Below are positions 44,981 to 54,667 of a DNA stretch of 61,133 nt, one piece after another. The stretch is from contig CAMTPC010000006.1 in the NCBI GenBank assembly GCA_947074295.1, positions 1 through 61,133 of the forward strand. The letters are read 5' to 3'. The notes under the pieces are model-generated. The model saw nothing but the letters and a program-made list of their open reading frames with translations. It did not search any database and was not told the origin of the DNA. Positions within the stretch are counted from its first letter, which is position 1; each line of letters begins with the position of its first letter. The position numbers were made by a program, and so were the translations under genes. The DNA comes from an uncultured Bacteroides sp. (GTDB lineage: Bacteria > Bacteroidota > Bacteroidia > Bacteroidales > Bacteroidaceae).

Positions 44981-46039
44981 TCACTCGGCACATACTATGA
45001 TGCCACCCCCTATTACCCGGCCTTCTTTGTAGAAAGCGGCAGCCTGACCAGGCGCTATGGCCGTGAGTGGCTCGTTCAGCTCGATGCGCAGCAATGCCCC
45101 CTCACGGTACACTCTTCCTGTGTTGTGTTGTTTGCGGTAGCGTATACGTACATCAACAGACACATAGTTCAGGAGCTCTTCTTCGTCCACGGCACGCCAA
45201 TCTTTGAGCCACATCACTCGTTTTTCCAAACTCTTAAGGTCTGATAGCATTACGCGGTTTTGCGCCACATCTATATCTTTCACAAAAACGGCCCGATTCA
45301 GGTCGATGCCTAGCCCACGGCGCTGCCCGATAGTATAAAAAGGGTATCCTTCATGTTGGGCAATATACTCACCTTGCTCATCCACAAAACTGCCTACACC
45401 TATAGTGGCTTCCGCTTCTTGATACTTCGTAGAGTCGCGCAGGAAACTACGATAGTCCATAGGACAAAAGCAAACGCCTAGACTGTCTTTTTTTGTAGCT
45501 ACTCGTTCGAAACCACGATGAGCAGCTAAAGCTCGTACATCCTGTTTCGTCATTCGACCCAATGGTAAAACCATTCGTTGCAATATATCTTGAGGCAAAC
45601 CCCATAAGAAGAACGACTGGTCTTTGTCTGGATCAGTAGCAGGCGATATATAGTACTTATCATTATAAGCTACACGCTGCACATAGTGCCCAGTAGCGAT
45701 CCAGTAGATACCTCGCTCATCGGCCAATTGTGCCAACAAGGGCCATTTCAGGTAATTATTACAAAGCGTACAAGGTACGGGTGTGTGCCCAGCCAAGTAT
45801 TCGTCGATAAAGTAATCAATAATCTCTTTGCGAAATAGCTCTCTTGCATCATAGGCAATATGCTCTATTCCCAATCGGGCAGAGAGGGCACGAGCATCAT
45901 CAAGGTGTGTTTGGTCACCATCTTTTTCATAGAAACGAAATGTCACCCCGACAACCTCATAACCAGCATCTTGTAGCAGCATAGCAGCTACCGAACTATC
46001 TGTGCCTCCACTCATGCCCAAAAGCACTTTTTTCTTCAT
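44981..46039 (-). CDS. mnmA: tRNA-specific 2-thiouridylase
   Basis: A 352-residue enzyme that thiolates U34 of tRNA-Lys, -Glu and -Gln. The PP-loop is [12 protein letters not shown], the first catalytic Cys is in [14 protein letters not shown], and the partner Cys lies in [10 protein letters not shown]. The C-terminal beta domain includes [12 protein letters not shown] prefer the Met at 46039 (MKKKVLLG). The longer frame starts at 46048, which is where transcription should begin given the -7 box at 46053-46060. It converges on the GH3 gene with a 63-nt gap. Confidence 0.94.
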   Translation of the reverse strand: MKKKVLLGMSGGTDSSVAAMLLQDAGYEVVGVTFRFYEKDGDQTHLDDARALSARLGIEHIAYDARELFRKEIIDYFIDEYLAGHTPVPCTLCNNYLKWPLLAQLADERGIYWIATGHYVQRVAYNDKYYISPATDPDKDQSFFLWGLPQDILQRMVLPLGRMTKQDVRALAAHRGFERVATKKDSLGVCFCPMDYRSFLRDSTKYQEAEATIGVGSFVDEQGEYIAQHEGYPFYTIGQRRGLGIDLNRAVFVKDIDVAQNRVMLSDLKSLEKRVMWLKDWRAVDEEELLNYVSVDVRIRYRKQHNTGRVYREGALLRIELNEPLTAIAPGQAAAFYKEGRVIGGGIIVCAE

Positions 46040-46052
46040 TCCGTTCATAGCA

Positions 46053-46060
46053 CAAATGTA
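46053..46060 (-). promoter_or_regulatory. -7 box for mnmA
   Basis: The minus strand reads TACATTTG, an exact TAnnTTTG match. The expected start of transcription, about 7 nt downstream, falls at or next to the first possible start codon, which favours the second Met (46039) and a very short leader. Confidence 0.55.
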
Positions 46061-46225
46061 AAACGCTTCTTTATGAATACCATAATTTATCTTCCTTTTT
46101 TCGAGAGTATTCCGATAAAAAGTGTTACTACAGAAGTGGATTAACTTAAATCATTCGTAAAAAGAAAACCTATAAAGAGAAGAGTTGTTTGAAAGTATGG
46201 GTAGATATTTAGAATATTATAAGTC

Positions 46226-47179
46226 ATGATTATGAAGAAAAAGAAACAGGTATTATTTACGCTCATAACTTTAAGCCTCATGGCTTTAATGAGCTGTACT
46301 AAAAATTATTATTATGATTATGATTGTCACTCTAATAATTCGAGCAATACGGGCGATAAGAGTTATACAATCAAGTTCAATGCACTCGTTAATAAAATTT
46401 CCGCATCAACACGTACTTCTTCTGCAACTGCCTTACAGGCTAATCGTTACGTTACGGTATACACTTTTCAAGGCCATGGAGATGAAGTCGCCGAAACAGA
46501 CTATAAAACTGTCCAGAGTGGAATATTAACGCCCGTAGATGGGGATCTGTCGCTACCAGTAGGTACGTACGATTTCTATTCTCTTTCTATTGGTAATCAG
46601 GATACGTATGCAGCTAAAGTTACCGATTTAGAAACGGGTATAATGGAAGATCTAAGCAACGGATTGGACTATTTAACTTGCGTGATGGAGAATGAAGCAA
46701 TAAGCGGGCCCACTACGATGGATCTAACATTCAATCATGAGGCTTCGCAAGTAATGGTTATTATTGTTTCGGGTAGCACCACTACGACAGTAGATTCAAT
46801 TTACTCTGCAACTATCTCTCAGCCCAATTCATCGGCTTGCATATTAGATCTATTTACAGGCTTTATATCTCCGTCAACGTCATTAGCAAGTACTCCTATA
46901 GCAATGGCTATTACTGATTCGTTGTGCCAACAAATCCTACTCCCATTGAGATACTCTGGAAGCCTTACCATGGACTTCTTAGCCTATATCAATGGCGGTT
47001 CAACACCTATGAGTTATACTGTAGCTATCCCATTGGTAAATGGCAACTTAGCTTCTGGCAGTTCTTATGAATATAAAGTGGAGGTGACAGAAGACAAGGT
47101 AAGCATAGCCACTGCTTCAGTAAACCCATGGACGGAGGTGAATGAAACAGGTACACCACTAACGCCCACTCCCAATTAG
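46226..47179 (+). CDS. Fimbrillin-like lipoprotein
   Basis: A 317-residue lipoprotein with the lipobox LMALMSC (Cys at 24). After a Tyr/Asn/Ser-rich segment comes a fimbrillin-like beta domain: SYTIKFNALVNKISASTRTSS, a mid part LTFNHEASQVMVIIV and the typical C-terminal SVNPWTEVNETG. The TR at 62-63, about 39 residues after the lipid Cys, matches the processing site expected for type V pilins. It is followed by its own terminator and lies 5 kb from the main pilus operon, so it may be an extra minor subunit. Met1 or Met3 could be the start. Confidence 0.75.
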   Translation: MIMKKKKQVLFTLITLSLMALMSCTKNYYYDYDCHSNNSSNTGDKSYTIKFNALVNKISASTRTSSATALQANRYVTVYTFQGHGDEVAETDYKTVQSGILTPVDGDLSLPVGTYDFYSLSIGNQDTYAAKVTDLETGIMEDLSNGLDYLTCVMENEAISGPTTMDLTFNHEASQVMVIIVSGSTTTTVDSIYSATISQPNSSACILDLFTGFISPSTSLASTPIAMAITDSLCQQILLPLRYSGSLTMDFLAYINGGSTPMSYTVAIPLVNGNLASGSSYEYKVEVTEDKVSIATASVNPWTEVNETGTPLTPTPN

Positions 47180-47212
47180 GAGACTATTATTTGTTTTAGA
47201 TTAAAAAGACTA

Positions 47213-47251
47213 AAGTGCCCTGCTTCGCTCGAAGTGGGGCACTTGTTTTTA
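47213..47251 (+). terminator. Terminator after the fimbrillin-like gene
   Basis: AAGTGCCC pairs with GGGCACTT, and CTTCG with CGAAG inside. GTTTTTAT follows. Confidence 0.85.
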
Positions 47252-47626
47252 TATAGACATAGCAAGCGCTAATGAAGGTAATAAAAAAGCAAGTTAGTGC
47301 AGATAGCTATTCATTGCACTAAGCAGCTATCTACACCGCAGTAGACAGCAATAGACAATAAGCTGAATAGCTATAGCGAATAGAGAGTGATTTAGAACAA
47401 TTCAATATGATATAAAAGAGTGTTTACAGCAGCTCTAGCACCGTGCATTATTTGATATTGTGATGCTAAAACATGCTAAACAGCATATTGTATGTGATTT
47501 ATTGTTCGTTATTGTGGAATAACTGTTTTACTTAAAAGAAAGAAAAAACAACCAACAACTATTTATCGTACATTCGCTTATTATCATACAAAACTTCTTA
47601 TTAATTAACTTAAATCATTCATTATT
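47252..47626 (+). other. Intergenic region upstream of the pectinesterase-like gene
   Basis: No gene and no exact -7 box found. It contains two overlapping, mutually exclusive stems at 47294-47332 and a second copy of the palindrome ATAGCTAT at 47367-47374 (first at 47303-47310). Confidence 0.5.
47294..47332 (+). repeat. Two interlocked inverted repeats (alternative hairpins)
   Basis: TTAGTGCA (47294-47301) pairs with TGCACTAA (47315-47322). AGATAGCT (47301-47308) pairs with AGCTATCT (47325-47332). The order is A-B-A'-B', and the linking loops look too short for a pseudoknot, so the two 8-bp hairpins should exclude each other. Confidence 0.5.
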
Positions 47627-50600
47627 ATGAGAGATGTACGCTACACTCTTCTTTTATGTTTGTGCTTCTTGAGCGTGTTGCCATGTTCACTGTTCGCAGC
47701 CTCAAAAAGCAGTTCTTCTTTCCAAGATATCAGTGTGAACCTGACGAATTGGAATTTCCTGACTCAGGAAGAAATTGATGCGAAAAGTGCAATATCTTTT
47801 GGAATCGCTATTGCCGAAGATGGTGCCTCCACTCGTGTCGCTGCCGATGATGCTACGGCTAACATCGTGTTTCAGAACTTCAAGCCACACAGTGCTGAAC
47901 ATGGACTCAATCCAGGCACAGCTATCGTACCTGTTGACGGCATGGTTAAAATCAGCATTGGCGCCTGCAGATGGGGTGGCGAGGTGACGGTTAAGGATGC
48001 AGCTGGTAACACAGTGGCTACCTTTGACACCAATACAGGCTACTGCTTTCACGAAGGCAACTATGTAGCCGAAGCCTATTATCGTGGCGAAGCAACTACC
48101 TTGTCTATCACTGGGGGTAAATATTTTCCTTACATAGCTTTAGAAGCTGTAACAGAAGCTCCATCTACAGCAACGATCAGCTTCGGACTTGGCTCGTATA
48201 CAGATGCAGGTACTGCACCAACAAGCGAGACATTGGATATGGGTGACAGCTACACTTTCCCATCCAATCGTACGATGTATGTGGACGGACAAACATTGGC
48301 TGCATGGACTGATGGAGCCAACAACTATGCACCCGGATCGATTATCACAATCGAGAAGGATCTTGATCTTACACCTGTATTCACAGCAAATACTGTATCA
48401 CTTGCGGATCGCAAAGCGCCTGTAACTGTGACATGGGACTTTCAACGTAAGAATGGTGCGCCATTATTAGCGATCGAAGGCAAGCAGGCGATCTATGTAT
48501 CACAAGCTATGGTAAATGACGAAGTAATTGACGTGAAGATTGATCTGAATACTACGACAGGCAAGATCGCAAACGGCAATTGGACAGATTGGGCACAGAT
48601 GAACAATGGTACCACGCTGACCTTTCCAGCCGCAAAAAACTGTGATATAGAGTTCCAAGCTTTCAATGCACCTACCACTACAACCGTAGCAGGTGACACC
48701 AATTATACATTGAATGGCACCACTGCTTCTTATAAATATGGCGGCACTGATGCTACTATCGACATCGTTATTGGTGATGGTTCTTACTATCGTTACTTCA
48801 CGTTTACTTACCCTGTGGTGGAATCTAACATCCAAGAGCGTCCAGTAATCGCTACTGACTTCAACGACTGGGATGCCTCATCTTTGACCGCAGCCAGCAT
48901 CGTAAGAAACACAGCGTTCAGCAACGAAACCATCACTTTCGATTTCGACTATGTGACTATTCATCCTAACATGTTACAACCTGACGGTAAGTTTACACAT
49001 GTGGGTTATGTGATGGCGGCTAAACAAGCTTCTGGCATCACTACATCTACCTTCAATAATATCACACGCGTACGCTATATGCACGGTGCTACTGGTAGCA
49101 ATCGTGGCTTTAGCCTAGAAAAGAAGGCAGACGGCGACGAAGACTGGGTTGTATTATCCAGCGCTGTTGCCAATCCTTCATCGGGAGTATGGGTTGAGAA
49201 AGAGGTAAACGGCACAAACGTACAATTGCGTTGGTCTAACCTGAACACTGCTCAGAATGCCTATATGTTTGAGCTTGAAATCTATTCGAATGTAGAGATC
49301 ACTGCACCTCAAGTATCCCTTACTACAGCTGTATTGCCAGAAGAAGGCGGTAGCATCATGGTGACTCCTGCCAGTGCGCAATATGACCAAGGCAGCGACA
49401 TCACACTGACAGCTAAAAGAAACTTCGGTTATGAGTTCTTGAAATGGGTGGATGGTCAAAATCAAACCTTATCTACTGATGAGGTATATGTACACACCAT
49501 GAATGATAACTTGGATGTGACAGCTGTATTCGGACAAATCGCTACTTACTCGCTATCTACCAGTGTAGAAGGCGGCGCCAATGGCTATATGATCGTGGCT
49601 TCTCCCGAAGCAACTACGATTGGTGGCAAGGAGATGTACGAAGGTGGAACGATCGTGACACTGACAGCAATCGAGAATCCTGTGATGGCTTTCACCAACT
49701 GGGCTTCTGGCGAAACTACCAATGAGATCACAGTAACTATGGATAGTGATAAATCATTCACAGCTCACTACAGCGCAGGTGATTATATTGTGGGTTGGGA
49801 CTTCAACCGCCGTGGTAGCAATGGCCGCCCTGCTGATTTCTCATCTACTGCCGACAATGAAGCGACCACACTAGTGCTTCGCAAAGCTGATGGCAGCACG
49901 CAAAGCTGGTTGGACAAATCGGAAGAGGCAGCGTCAGGCTACGAAGGCGAACCTGCTGCTGTAAACTGGAAGGATATCAATGAAAAGTATTATTACGAAA
50001 CTAAAGTAGTAGCAACTGACTTCACTGACATTAAGGTGACTTCGAAGATGCTCTACAACTACAATGCTTACTCGGTACAAAAGCTTGAATACTCGCTGGA
50101 TGGCGAAAACTATGTAGAAGCAGCACGTATCACTATCCCTGGCAGCAAAGTTTGGACTCTACTAGAAGCTACCCTTCCTGCAGAGTGTAACCACGCCACT
50201 ACCCTACACTTGCGCTGGATTCCAGATTATTCTTCGGAAATCGTGGGAAGCACATCAGTCAATGACGGCACAGCAATCACTGCTATCTACGTGACTGGTA
50301 CACCACAGATCTACGACGACGGCACTGCTCCCGTATTAGTTAGCTCGATCCCTGCCAACAATGCCAACAACATTTCAGCATCAGGCCGTATCGTATTGAC
50401 ATTCGACGAGAAAGTGAAATTGGCCGAAGGCACAGTAGCTACATTGGGAGACAAAACATTGACTCCAACAGTAGCTGGCAAAACTGTGACATTCCCATAT
50501 TTAGGTTTGGCATACAACACCGCTTATGCATTTACTTTACCTGCCAACTGTGTAGCTGATATGGCTGGCAACACCATGACTACTGCTATCAGCATCAACT

Positions 50601-51943
50601 TCACTACCATGGAAGCTCCAGTTGTGACTCCAGGTATGTATGACGAGATCGTAAGCAATGGCACCGAGCTACTTGACGCATTGAAACGTGCCAATGCCAA
50701 TGCTTCATCGGGTGCCCGCTATCGCATCTTCTTGTATGATGGCGTTTATGATTTGGGTGAGCTTTGCTTAACTGAGGTAAAATCGAACATCTCACTTATC
50801 GGTGAAAGCATGGAGAATACCATGATCATGAATACAGCACCTGTAGAAGGTATCTCCGTATCGGCAACACTGTTGACTACTGGTGAAAACATCTACATGC
50901 AGGACATCACATTGAAGAATGCTTTTGACTATACCGGTACAACAGGCCGTGCAGTGTGCTTGCAAGACAAAGGTAACAAGAATGTATTCAAGAATGTACG
51001 TATGCTTTCTTACCAAGACACTTACTACTCGAACAATAACCGCATGCGTTCGTACTTTGAGGACAGTAAAATCCACGGAACAGTAGACTTCATATGTGGT
51101 GGTGGTGACGTATTCTTCAACCGCACTACTCTGTTCATGGAAGATCGTTCGGGCAATGTGATTACTGCTCCTGCAGGAGATACTGATTGGGGATATGTAT
51201 TCAATGACTGTGTTATAGAAGGCTACGACTCGAACAAAGGTTCGTATGCACTAGGTCGTCCATGGAATGGCGCACCAATGAGTGTTTGGATCAATACAAC
51301 CATGAAAGTGCTTCCAAAGGCTGAAGGCTGGAACGAAATGAGCGAGACAATCCTACCCAAACTATTTGCCGAATACAATAGCCATACAGAGAACGGTATG
51401 CCAGTAGACTGCAGCGCTCGTAAGACTAAATTTACAGCAGGTACTGTGAGCTATAACCCTGTATTGACAGCCGAAGAAGCTGCCCGATTCACTATTGACA
51501 ATGTATTGGGTGGTTCGGATGCATGGCAACCCGCTATGCTGACAGAGCAAGCTACTGCGCCAGTAATCAGCGAAAAGAACGGCATTATCAGTTGGGCAGA
51601 AAGCAGCTATGTATTTGCCTATGCCATCTGCAAAAACGGTCAAGTAGTGGATTTCACTAACGGTAACAGCTATACCATCCCAGCGGATGCTCTTCAAACA
51701 GATATGTTCAGTGTACGCGCAGCCAATGAGATGGGCGGTCTCGGAACAGCTTCGAATGGTGTGACCGCTAGCAGTGGTAGCGGCACAGGTATCGAAGACA
51801 ATGCCACAGCCAAAGAAGTGGCCGAGCGCCAATACTTCAACGCTAGCGGTATACGTATCGCTCAGCCCGAAAATGGCGTGAATTTCGTTCGTATCATCTA
51901 TACAGATGGTTCGGTAGAAACGGTTAAAGAATTCGTGAAGTAA
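47627..51943 (+). CDS. Large secreted pectin methylesterase-like protein (CE8)
   Basis: A 1438-residue exported protein (signal peptide about 1-25, ending CSLFAAS). In order: two beta-sandwich-like modules (about 30-170 and 265-400), a discoidin-like region (about 410-560), two divergent InlB-B-type repeats (about 565-720), another beta-sandwich (about 725-895), a Big_5-like module (about 900-1000), and a right-handed beta-helix pectinesterase domain (about 1010-1280). Catalytic residues are present: Asp1131 in YQDTYY, Asp1154 in GTVDFICGGG and Arg1211 in LGRPW. It should remove methyl esters from pectin. The last 45 residues resemble a T9SS-type sorting tail. No SusC/SusD or other polysaccharide genes are adjacent. 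Confidence 0.85.
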   Translation: MRDVRYTLLLCLCFLSVLPCSLFAASKSSSSFQDISVNLTNWNFLTQEEIDAKSAISFGIAIAEDGASTRVAADDATANIVFQNFKPHSAEHGLNPGTAIVPVDGMVKISIGACRWGGEVTVKDAAGNTVATFDTNTGYCFHEGNYVAEAYYRGEATTLSITGGKYFPYIALEAVTEAPSTATISFGLGSYTDAGTAPTSETLDMGDSYTFPSNRTMYVDGQTLAAWTDGANNYAPGSIITIEKDLDLTPVFTANTVSLADRKAPVTVTWDFQRKNGAPLLAIEGKQAIYVSQAMVNDEVIDVKIDLNTTTGKIANGNWTDWAQMNNGTTLTFPAAKNCDIEFQAFNAPTTTTVAGDTNYTLNGTTASYKYGGTDATIDIVIGDGSYYRYFTFTYPVVESNIQERPVIATDFNDWDASSLTAASIVRNTAFSNETITFDFDYVTIHPNMLQPDGKFTHVGYVMAAKQASGITTSTFNNITRVRYMHGATGSNRGFSLEKKADGDEDWVVLSSAVANPSSGVWVEKEVNGTNVQLRWSNLNTAQNAYMFELEIYSNVEITAPQVSLTTAVLPEEGGSIMVTPASAQYDQGSDITLTAKRNFGYEFLKWVDGQNQTLSTDEVYVHTMNDNLDVTAVFGQIATYSLSTSVEGGANGYMIVASPEATTIGGKEMYEGGTIVTLTAIENPVMAFTNWASGETTNEITVTMDSDKSFTAHYSAGDYIVGWDFNRRGSNGRPADFSSTADNEATTLVLRKADGSTQSWLDKSEEAASGYEGEPAAVNWKDINEKYYYETKVVATDFTDIKVTSKMLYNYNAYSVQKLEYSLDGENYVEAARITIPGSKVWTLLEATLPAECNHATTLHLRWIPDYSSEIVGSTSVNDGTAITAIYVTGTPQIYDDGTAPVLVSSIPANNANNISASGRIVLTFDEKVKLAEGTVATLGDKTLTPTVAGKTVTFPYLGLAYNTAYAFTLPANCVADMAGNTMTTAISINFTTMEAPVVTPGMYDEIVSNGTELLDALKRANANASSGARYRIFLYDGVYDLGELCLTEVKSNISLIGESMENTMIMNTAPVEGISVSATLLTTGENIYMQDITLKNAFDYTGTTGRAVCLQDKGNKNVFKNVRMLSYQDTYYSNNNRMRSYFEDSKIHGTVDFICGGGDVFFNRTTLFMEDRSGNVITAPAGDTDWGYVFNDCVIEGYDSNKGSYALGRPWNGAPMSVWINTTMKVLPKAEGWNEMSETILPKLFAEYNSHTENGMPVDCSARKTKFTAGTVSYNPVLTAEEAARFTIDNVLGGSDAWQPAMLTEQATAPVISEKNGIISWAESSYVFAYAICKNGQVVDFTNGNSYTIPADALQTDMFSVRAANEMGGLGTASNGVTASSGSGTGIEDNATAKEVAERQYFNASGIRIAQPENGVNFVRIIYTDGSVETVKEFVK

Positions 51944-51986
51944 AAGGACACGACAAACTGCTTAGTCAGTTCTTATAAATAAGGCT

Positions 51987-52027
51987 AAAGCCGTATCAGT
52001 GTGTATCTGGTGCGGCTTTTCTTTTTT
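51987..52027 (+). terminator. Terminator after the pectinesterase-like gene
   Basis: AAAGCCGTATCAG pairs with CTGGTGCGGCTTT (13 bp, two G-U), followed by TCTTTTTT. Confidence 0.85.
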
Positions 52028-52159
52028 CCTATAAATCCCTTTGTTTTTGTAATCTGCTGAACAAGTACAAATAAACATTCATTCAAACTAATTGTTATTA
52101 AAAAACGAGCAATAGAAAAATTGACGAACAGCATTGATAAAATGCATATCGGATAATGA

Positions 52160-53515
52160 ATGGATAAAGTACTTCTTCATAAAAAAGCATGTTTAGGAAT
52201 AGAGCATCTTTTGCTCACAATCTTCCTAAACCTAACCTATGTACCGACTTGGGCTATATCCACACATACCAATATAGATAGAGGGTATTATGAAATTGAA
52301 ATAGCTACCGTTAACGAGGAAGATAGCACTGTAAACATCCAGAAATCCAAACAATTCACGATATACTTCCCCGTGAGTCAATACACCATCCAACCTCATT
52401 TCGCAGATAATGCCTCGGCCTTGGAAAAACTAGGTATATTTATCAAACGCTGCATGCAGGATAGCGCTCTTACCATTGAGAGCATAGATGTGAGCAGCTC
52501 ATGTTCGGTGGAAGGCAACGCTTCTTTTAACCAGAAACTATCACAAGAGCGCTTGCAGTGTCTTCTCAAATATATGATAACCCAATATCCATCTCTGAAA
52601 AATTATCCTATTAAAACATCTTCGAGGGGTGCCAACTGGAGTGAGTTAGAAGATCTGATACAGCAAAGCGGATGGAAGGATAGTCAAGAAATATTGCAGC
52701 TCGTCTTCAACAACTCAGATGACGAGCAACGCTTGCAAGAATTAAAGACAATGGATAATGGCATACCCTATCGAAATATTCTAGAGTACATTTATCCAAA
52801 ACTTCGTAGTGGCAACATCAGCATCGATTACGACTCGCTTGTGGTTGAAAAAAGGAGGCCATGTTATCTTTTCCCCGAAGTAAATGTGTATGAATATGTA
52901 GAAAAGCCATCTGTGTTTGTTGAAGAGCTTATCACCCCAAATGTTTGGGAACGCAAACCCTTATTCGCATTAAAAACCAATCTTTTACTTGATGCGGTCA
53001 CAGCTCTTAATGTTGAAATAGAGGTCCCTATCAGACATCATTGGTCGATAGCCGGTGAATGGATATTCCCTTGGTGGGTACACGAAAGAGATAAACCCAA
53101 TGACAAGCCATGGCGCCTGGAAGTGCTGTGTGGCACCATCGAAGGTCGTTATTGGTTCGGTCGAAACCCCGAGCGCCCAGTGCTCAACGGATGGTTTGCG
53201 GGAGTGTATAGCAGCGCCGGGCTTTATGATGTGCAATGGAAAGCCAAGGGCTACCAAGGAGAGTTTTTCGTGGCGGCTGGAGTCAGTGGCGGCTTCGCAC
53301 ACAAGATTGGCAGGAATCTGTCGATGGAATATTCGCTGGGAGTGGGATATATGCGTACACATTATAGACAGTACAAAGCAATATATGGTGCTGATGACGT
53401 GTGGCATCCTATCCGTGAAAAGCGAGGACGCTATACATGGGTTGGCCCAACAAGAATAAAGGTATCATTGGTATGGCTGCTTCAATACAAAAGTAAGAGA
53501 GGAGGCAGGCAATGA
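52160..53515 (+). CDS. DUF3575-type outer membrane protein of the pilus operon
   Basis: A 451-residue protein with an N-terminal signal or anchor (about 10-35). The middle resembles an OmpA-like peptidoglycan-associated domain (FPVSQYTIQPHFADNASALEKL, then SSSCSVEGNASFNQKLSQERLQCLL; about 70-160). A C-terminal DUF3575 beta-barrel follows (about 270-451, FALKTNLLLDAVTALNVEIEVP, WSIAGEWIFPWW, RYWFG). Such proteins commonly open Bacteroidota fimbrial operons and probably sit in the outer membrane. It overlaps the anchor lipoprotein gene by 4 nt, which links it to the pilus. Confidence 0.82.
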   Translation: MDKVLLHKKACLGIEHLLLTIFLNLTYVPTWAISTHTNIDRGYYEIEIATVNEEDSTVNIQKSKQFTIYFPVSQYTIQPHFADNASALEKLGIFIKRCMQDSALTIESIDVSSSCSVEGNASFNQKLSQERLQCLLKYMITQYPSLKNYPIKTSSRGANWSELEDLIQQSGWKDSQEILQLVFNNSDDEQRLQELKTMDNGIPYRNILEYIYPKLRSGNISIDYDSLVVEKRRPCYLFPEVNVYEYVEKPSVFVEELITPNVWERKPLFALKTNLLLDAVTALNVEIEVPIRHHWSIAGEWIFPWWVHERDKPNDKPWRLEVLCGTIEGRYWFGRNPERPVLNGWFAGVYSSAGLYDVQWKAKGYQGEFFVAAGVSGGFAHKIGRNLSMEYSLGVGYMRTHYRQYKAIYGADDVWHPIREKRGRYTWVGPTRIKVSLVWLLQYKSKRGGRQ

Positions 53516-54552
53516 ACAAGAGATGCTGGCTGATAATCTTTATTGCGCTTACCTTACTGACTGCATGCCACAGACAAGCGTTGGAGGATGCCTACTATGA
53601 GAAGGCTTATATACCTGTTGCCATCGACTGGAGCAAGTGCGGGTTGAATCCACAAAACGTATCCATGTTCTTTTATCATCAAAGTGACGGTTCGCTAGCA
53701 ATGGAGCACTATTTCGAAAATAACACGAATGAGGTACAAAGCTATATCAGAGTGCCCGTAGGCGAATATATAGTCGTGGTGTTCAATGAGCTTCCCGGCC
53801 AAATCAAGAATGTAAATATAGGTGGCAAAGACAGATTTTCTACACTAGAGGCATATGGTACGGAAACCACAGATGTGACACTACCCGTAAAAGGGGAAAC
53901 ATACATCAAACAACCCGATGAGATTGCCGTAGTGGTAGTGAAAAACTTCAAAGTGACCTATGATATGGTATATTACACTAATATACCAGGCTACGAACTA
54001 GAAGGCACTGATCCGTCGAAAAAGCTGATGGGCTTGGTTCCGATCAGCAAAATATCGACATTCGAGATCATAGTGCATATCAAGGGGTTAGAGAATGCTC
54101 GCATGCCAGCATTGGTCAATCTGACTAACATGTCAGGAACTTATCTATTCGAAGAAGACATAAACAGCATGTTGCCTGTTGCCTATCAATTCACGGTCAA
54201 CAACAGAACTTATGACCCAGGATCAGTTACTGAAGGCACGATATCGGGTAAAGCAAGTGTGTTTGGCGTGTTGGGACAGCGTGGATCGTCTGGTGACCAG
54301 CCCAGTAACAAACCTATTACACTGGAACTGGTCTTTATGCTGGTAAACGAAGAAAAAACCATCGTGAATGATAGTTATGACATCACAGACGATATCGTAT
54401 TCTCTAGGAAAGATGATGGAGATATAAGTATTAAACTCGATCTGGAAGTAAATACACCACTACCCGATGTGACCCCTGAGGGCGGAGACTCTGGTTTTGG
54501 GACTAGTATAGTCAATTGGGATGTAGTGGATATACCACTTGATGCCAACTAG
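53512..54552 (+). CDS. DUF5119 lipoprotein, probable pilus anchor (FimB/Mfa2-like)
   Basis: A 346-residue lipoprotein (lipobox ALTLLTAC, Cys at 19). It has an immunoglobulin-like transthyretin-type beta fold with strands such as IPVAIDWSKCGLNPQNVSMFFY and VGEYIVVVFNELPG. It matches DUF5119, found with FimB/Mfa2-type anchors. Unlike the three following genes it lacks a TR processing motif after the lipid Cys, as expected for an anchor that keeps its lipid. It overlaps the DUF3575 gene by 4 nt and is followed by the stalk gene. Confidence 0.8.
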   Translation: MNKRCWLIIFIALTLLTACHRQALEDAYYEKAYIPVAIDWSKCGLNPQNVSMFFYHQSDGSLAMEHYFENNTNEVQSYIRVPVGEYIVVVFNELPGQIKNVNIGGKDRFSTLEAYGTETTDVTLPVKGETYIKQPDEIAVVVVKNFKVTYDMVYYTNIPGYELEGTDPSKKLMGLVPISKISTFEIIVHIKGLENARMPALVNLTNMSGTYLFEEDINSMLPVAYQFTVNNRTYDPGSVTEGTISGKASVFGVLGQRGSSGDQPSNKPITLELVFMLVNEEKTIVNDSYDITDDIVFSRKDDGDISIKLDLEVNTPLPDVTPEGGDSGFGTSIVNWDVVDIPLDAN

Positions 54553-54667
54553 AAAGCTGATAATTAAAAGAATAAAAAACGGACAACCGATTATCAAGTT
54601 CTTTTGTTATATAAATCTAAATAGAATGAATGATAAGAAAATTAGTATTAATCAAAACTTTAAGTGT

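Noticed and set aside
47294..47332. H-type pseudoknot
   Set aside because: The strand order is right, but there is no loop between A and B and only 2 nt between A' and B', too short to span 7-8 bp stems. Alternative hairpins are the safer reading.
54539..54667. N-terminal 43 residues of the longer stalk-fimbrillin frame
   Set aside because: They precede a standard lipoprotein signal and overlap the anchor gene end; translation most likely begins at 54668.
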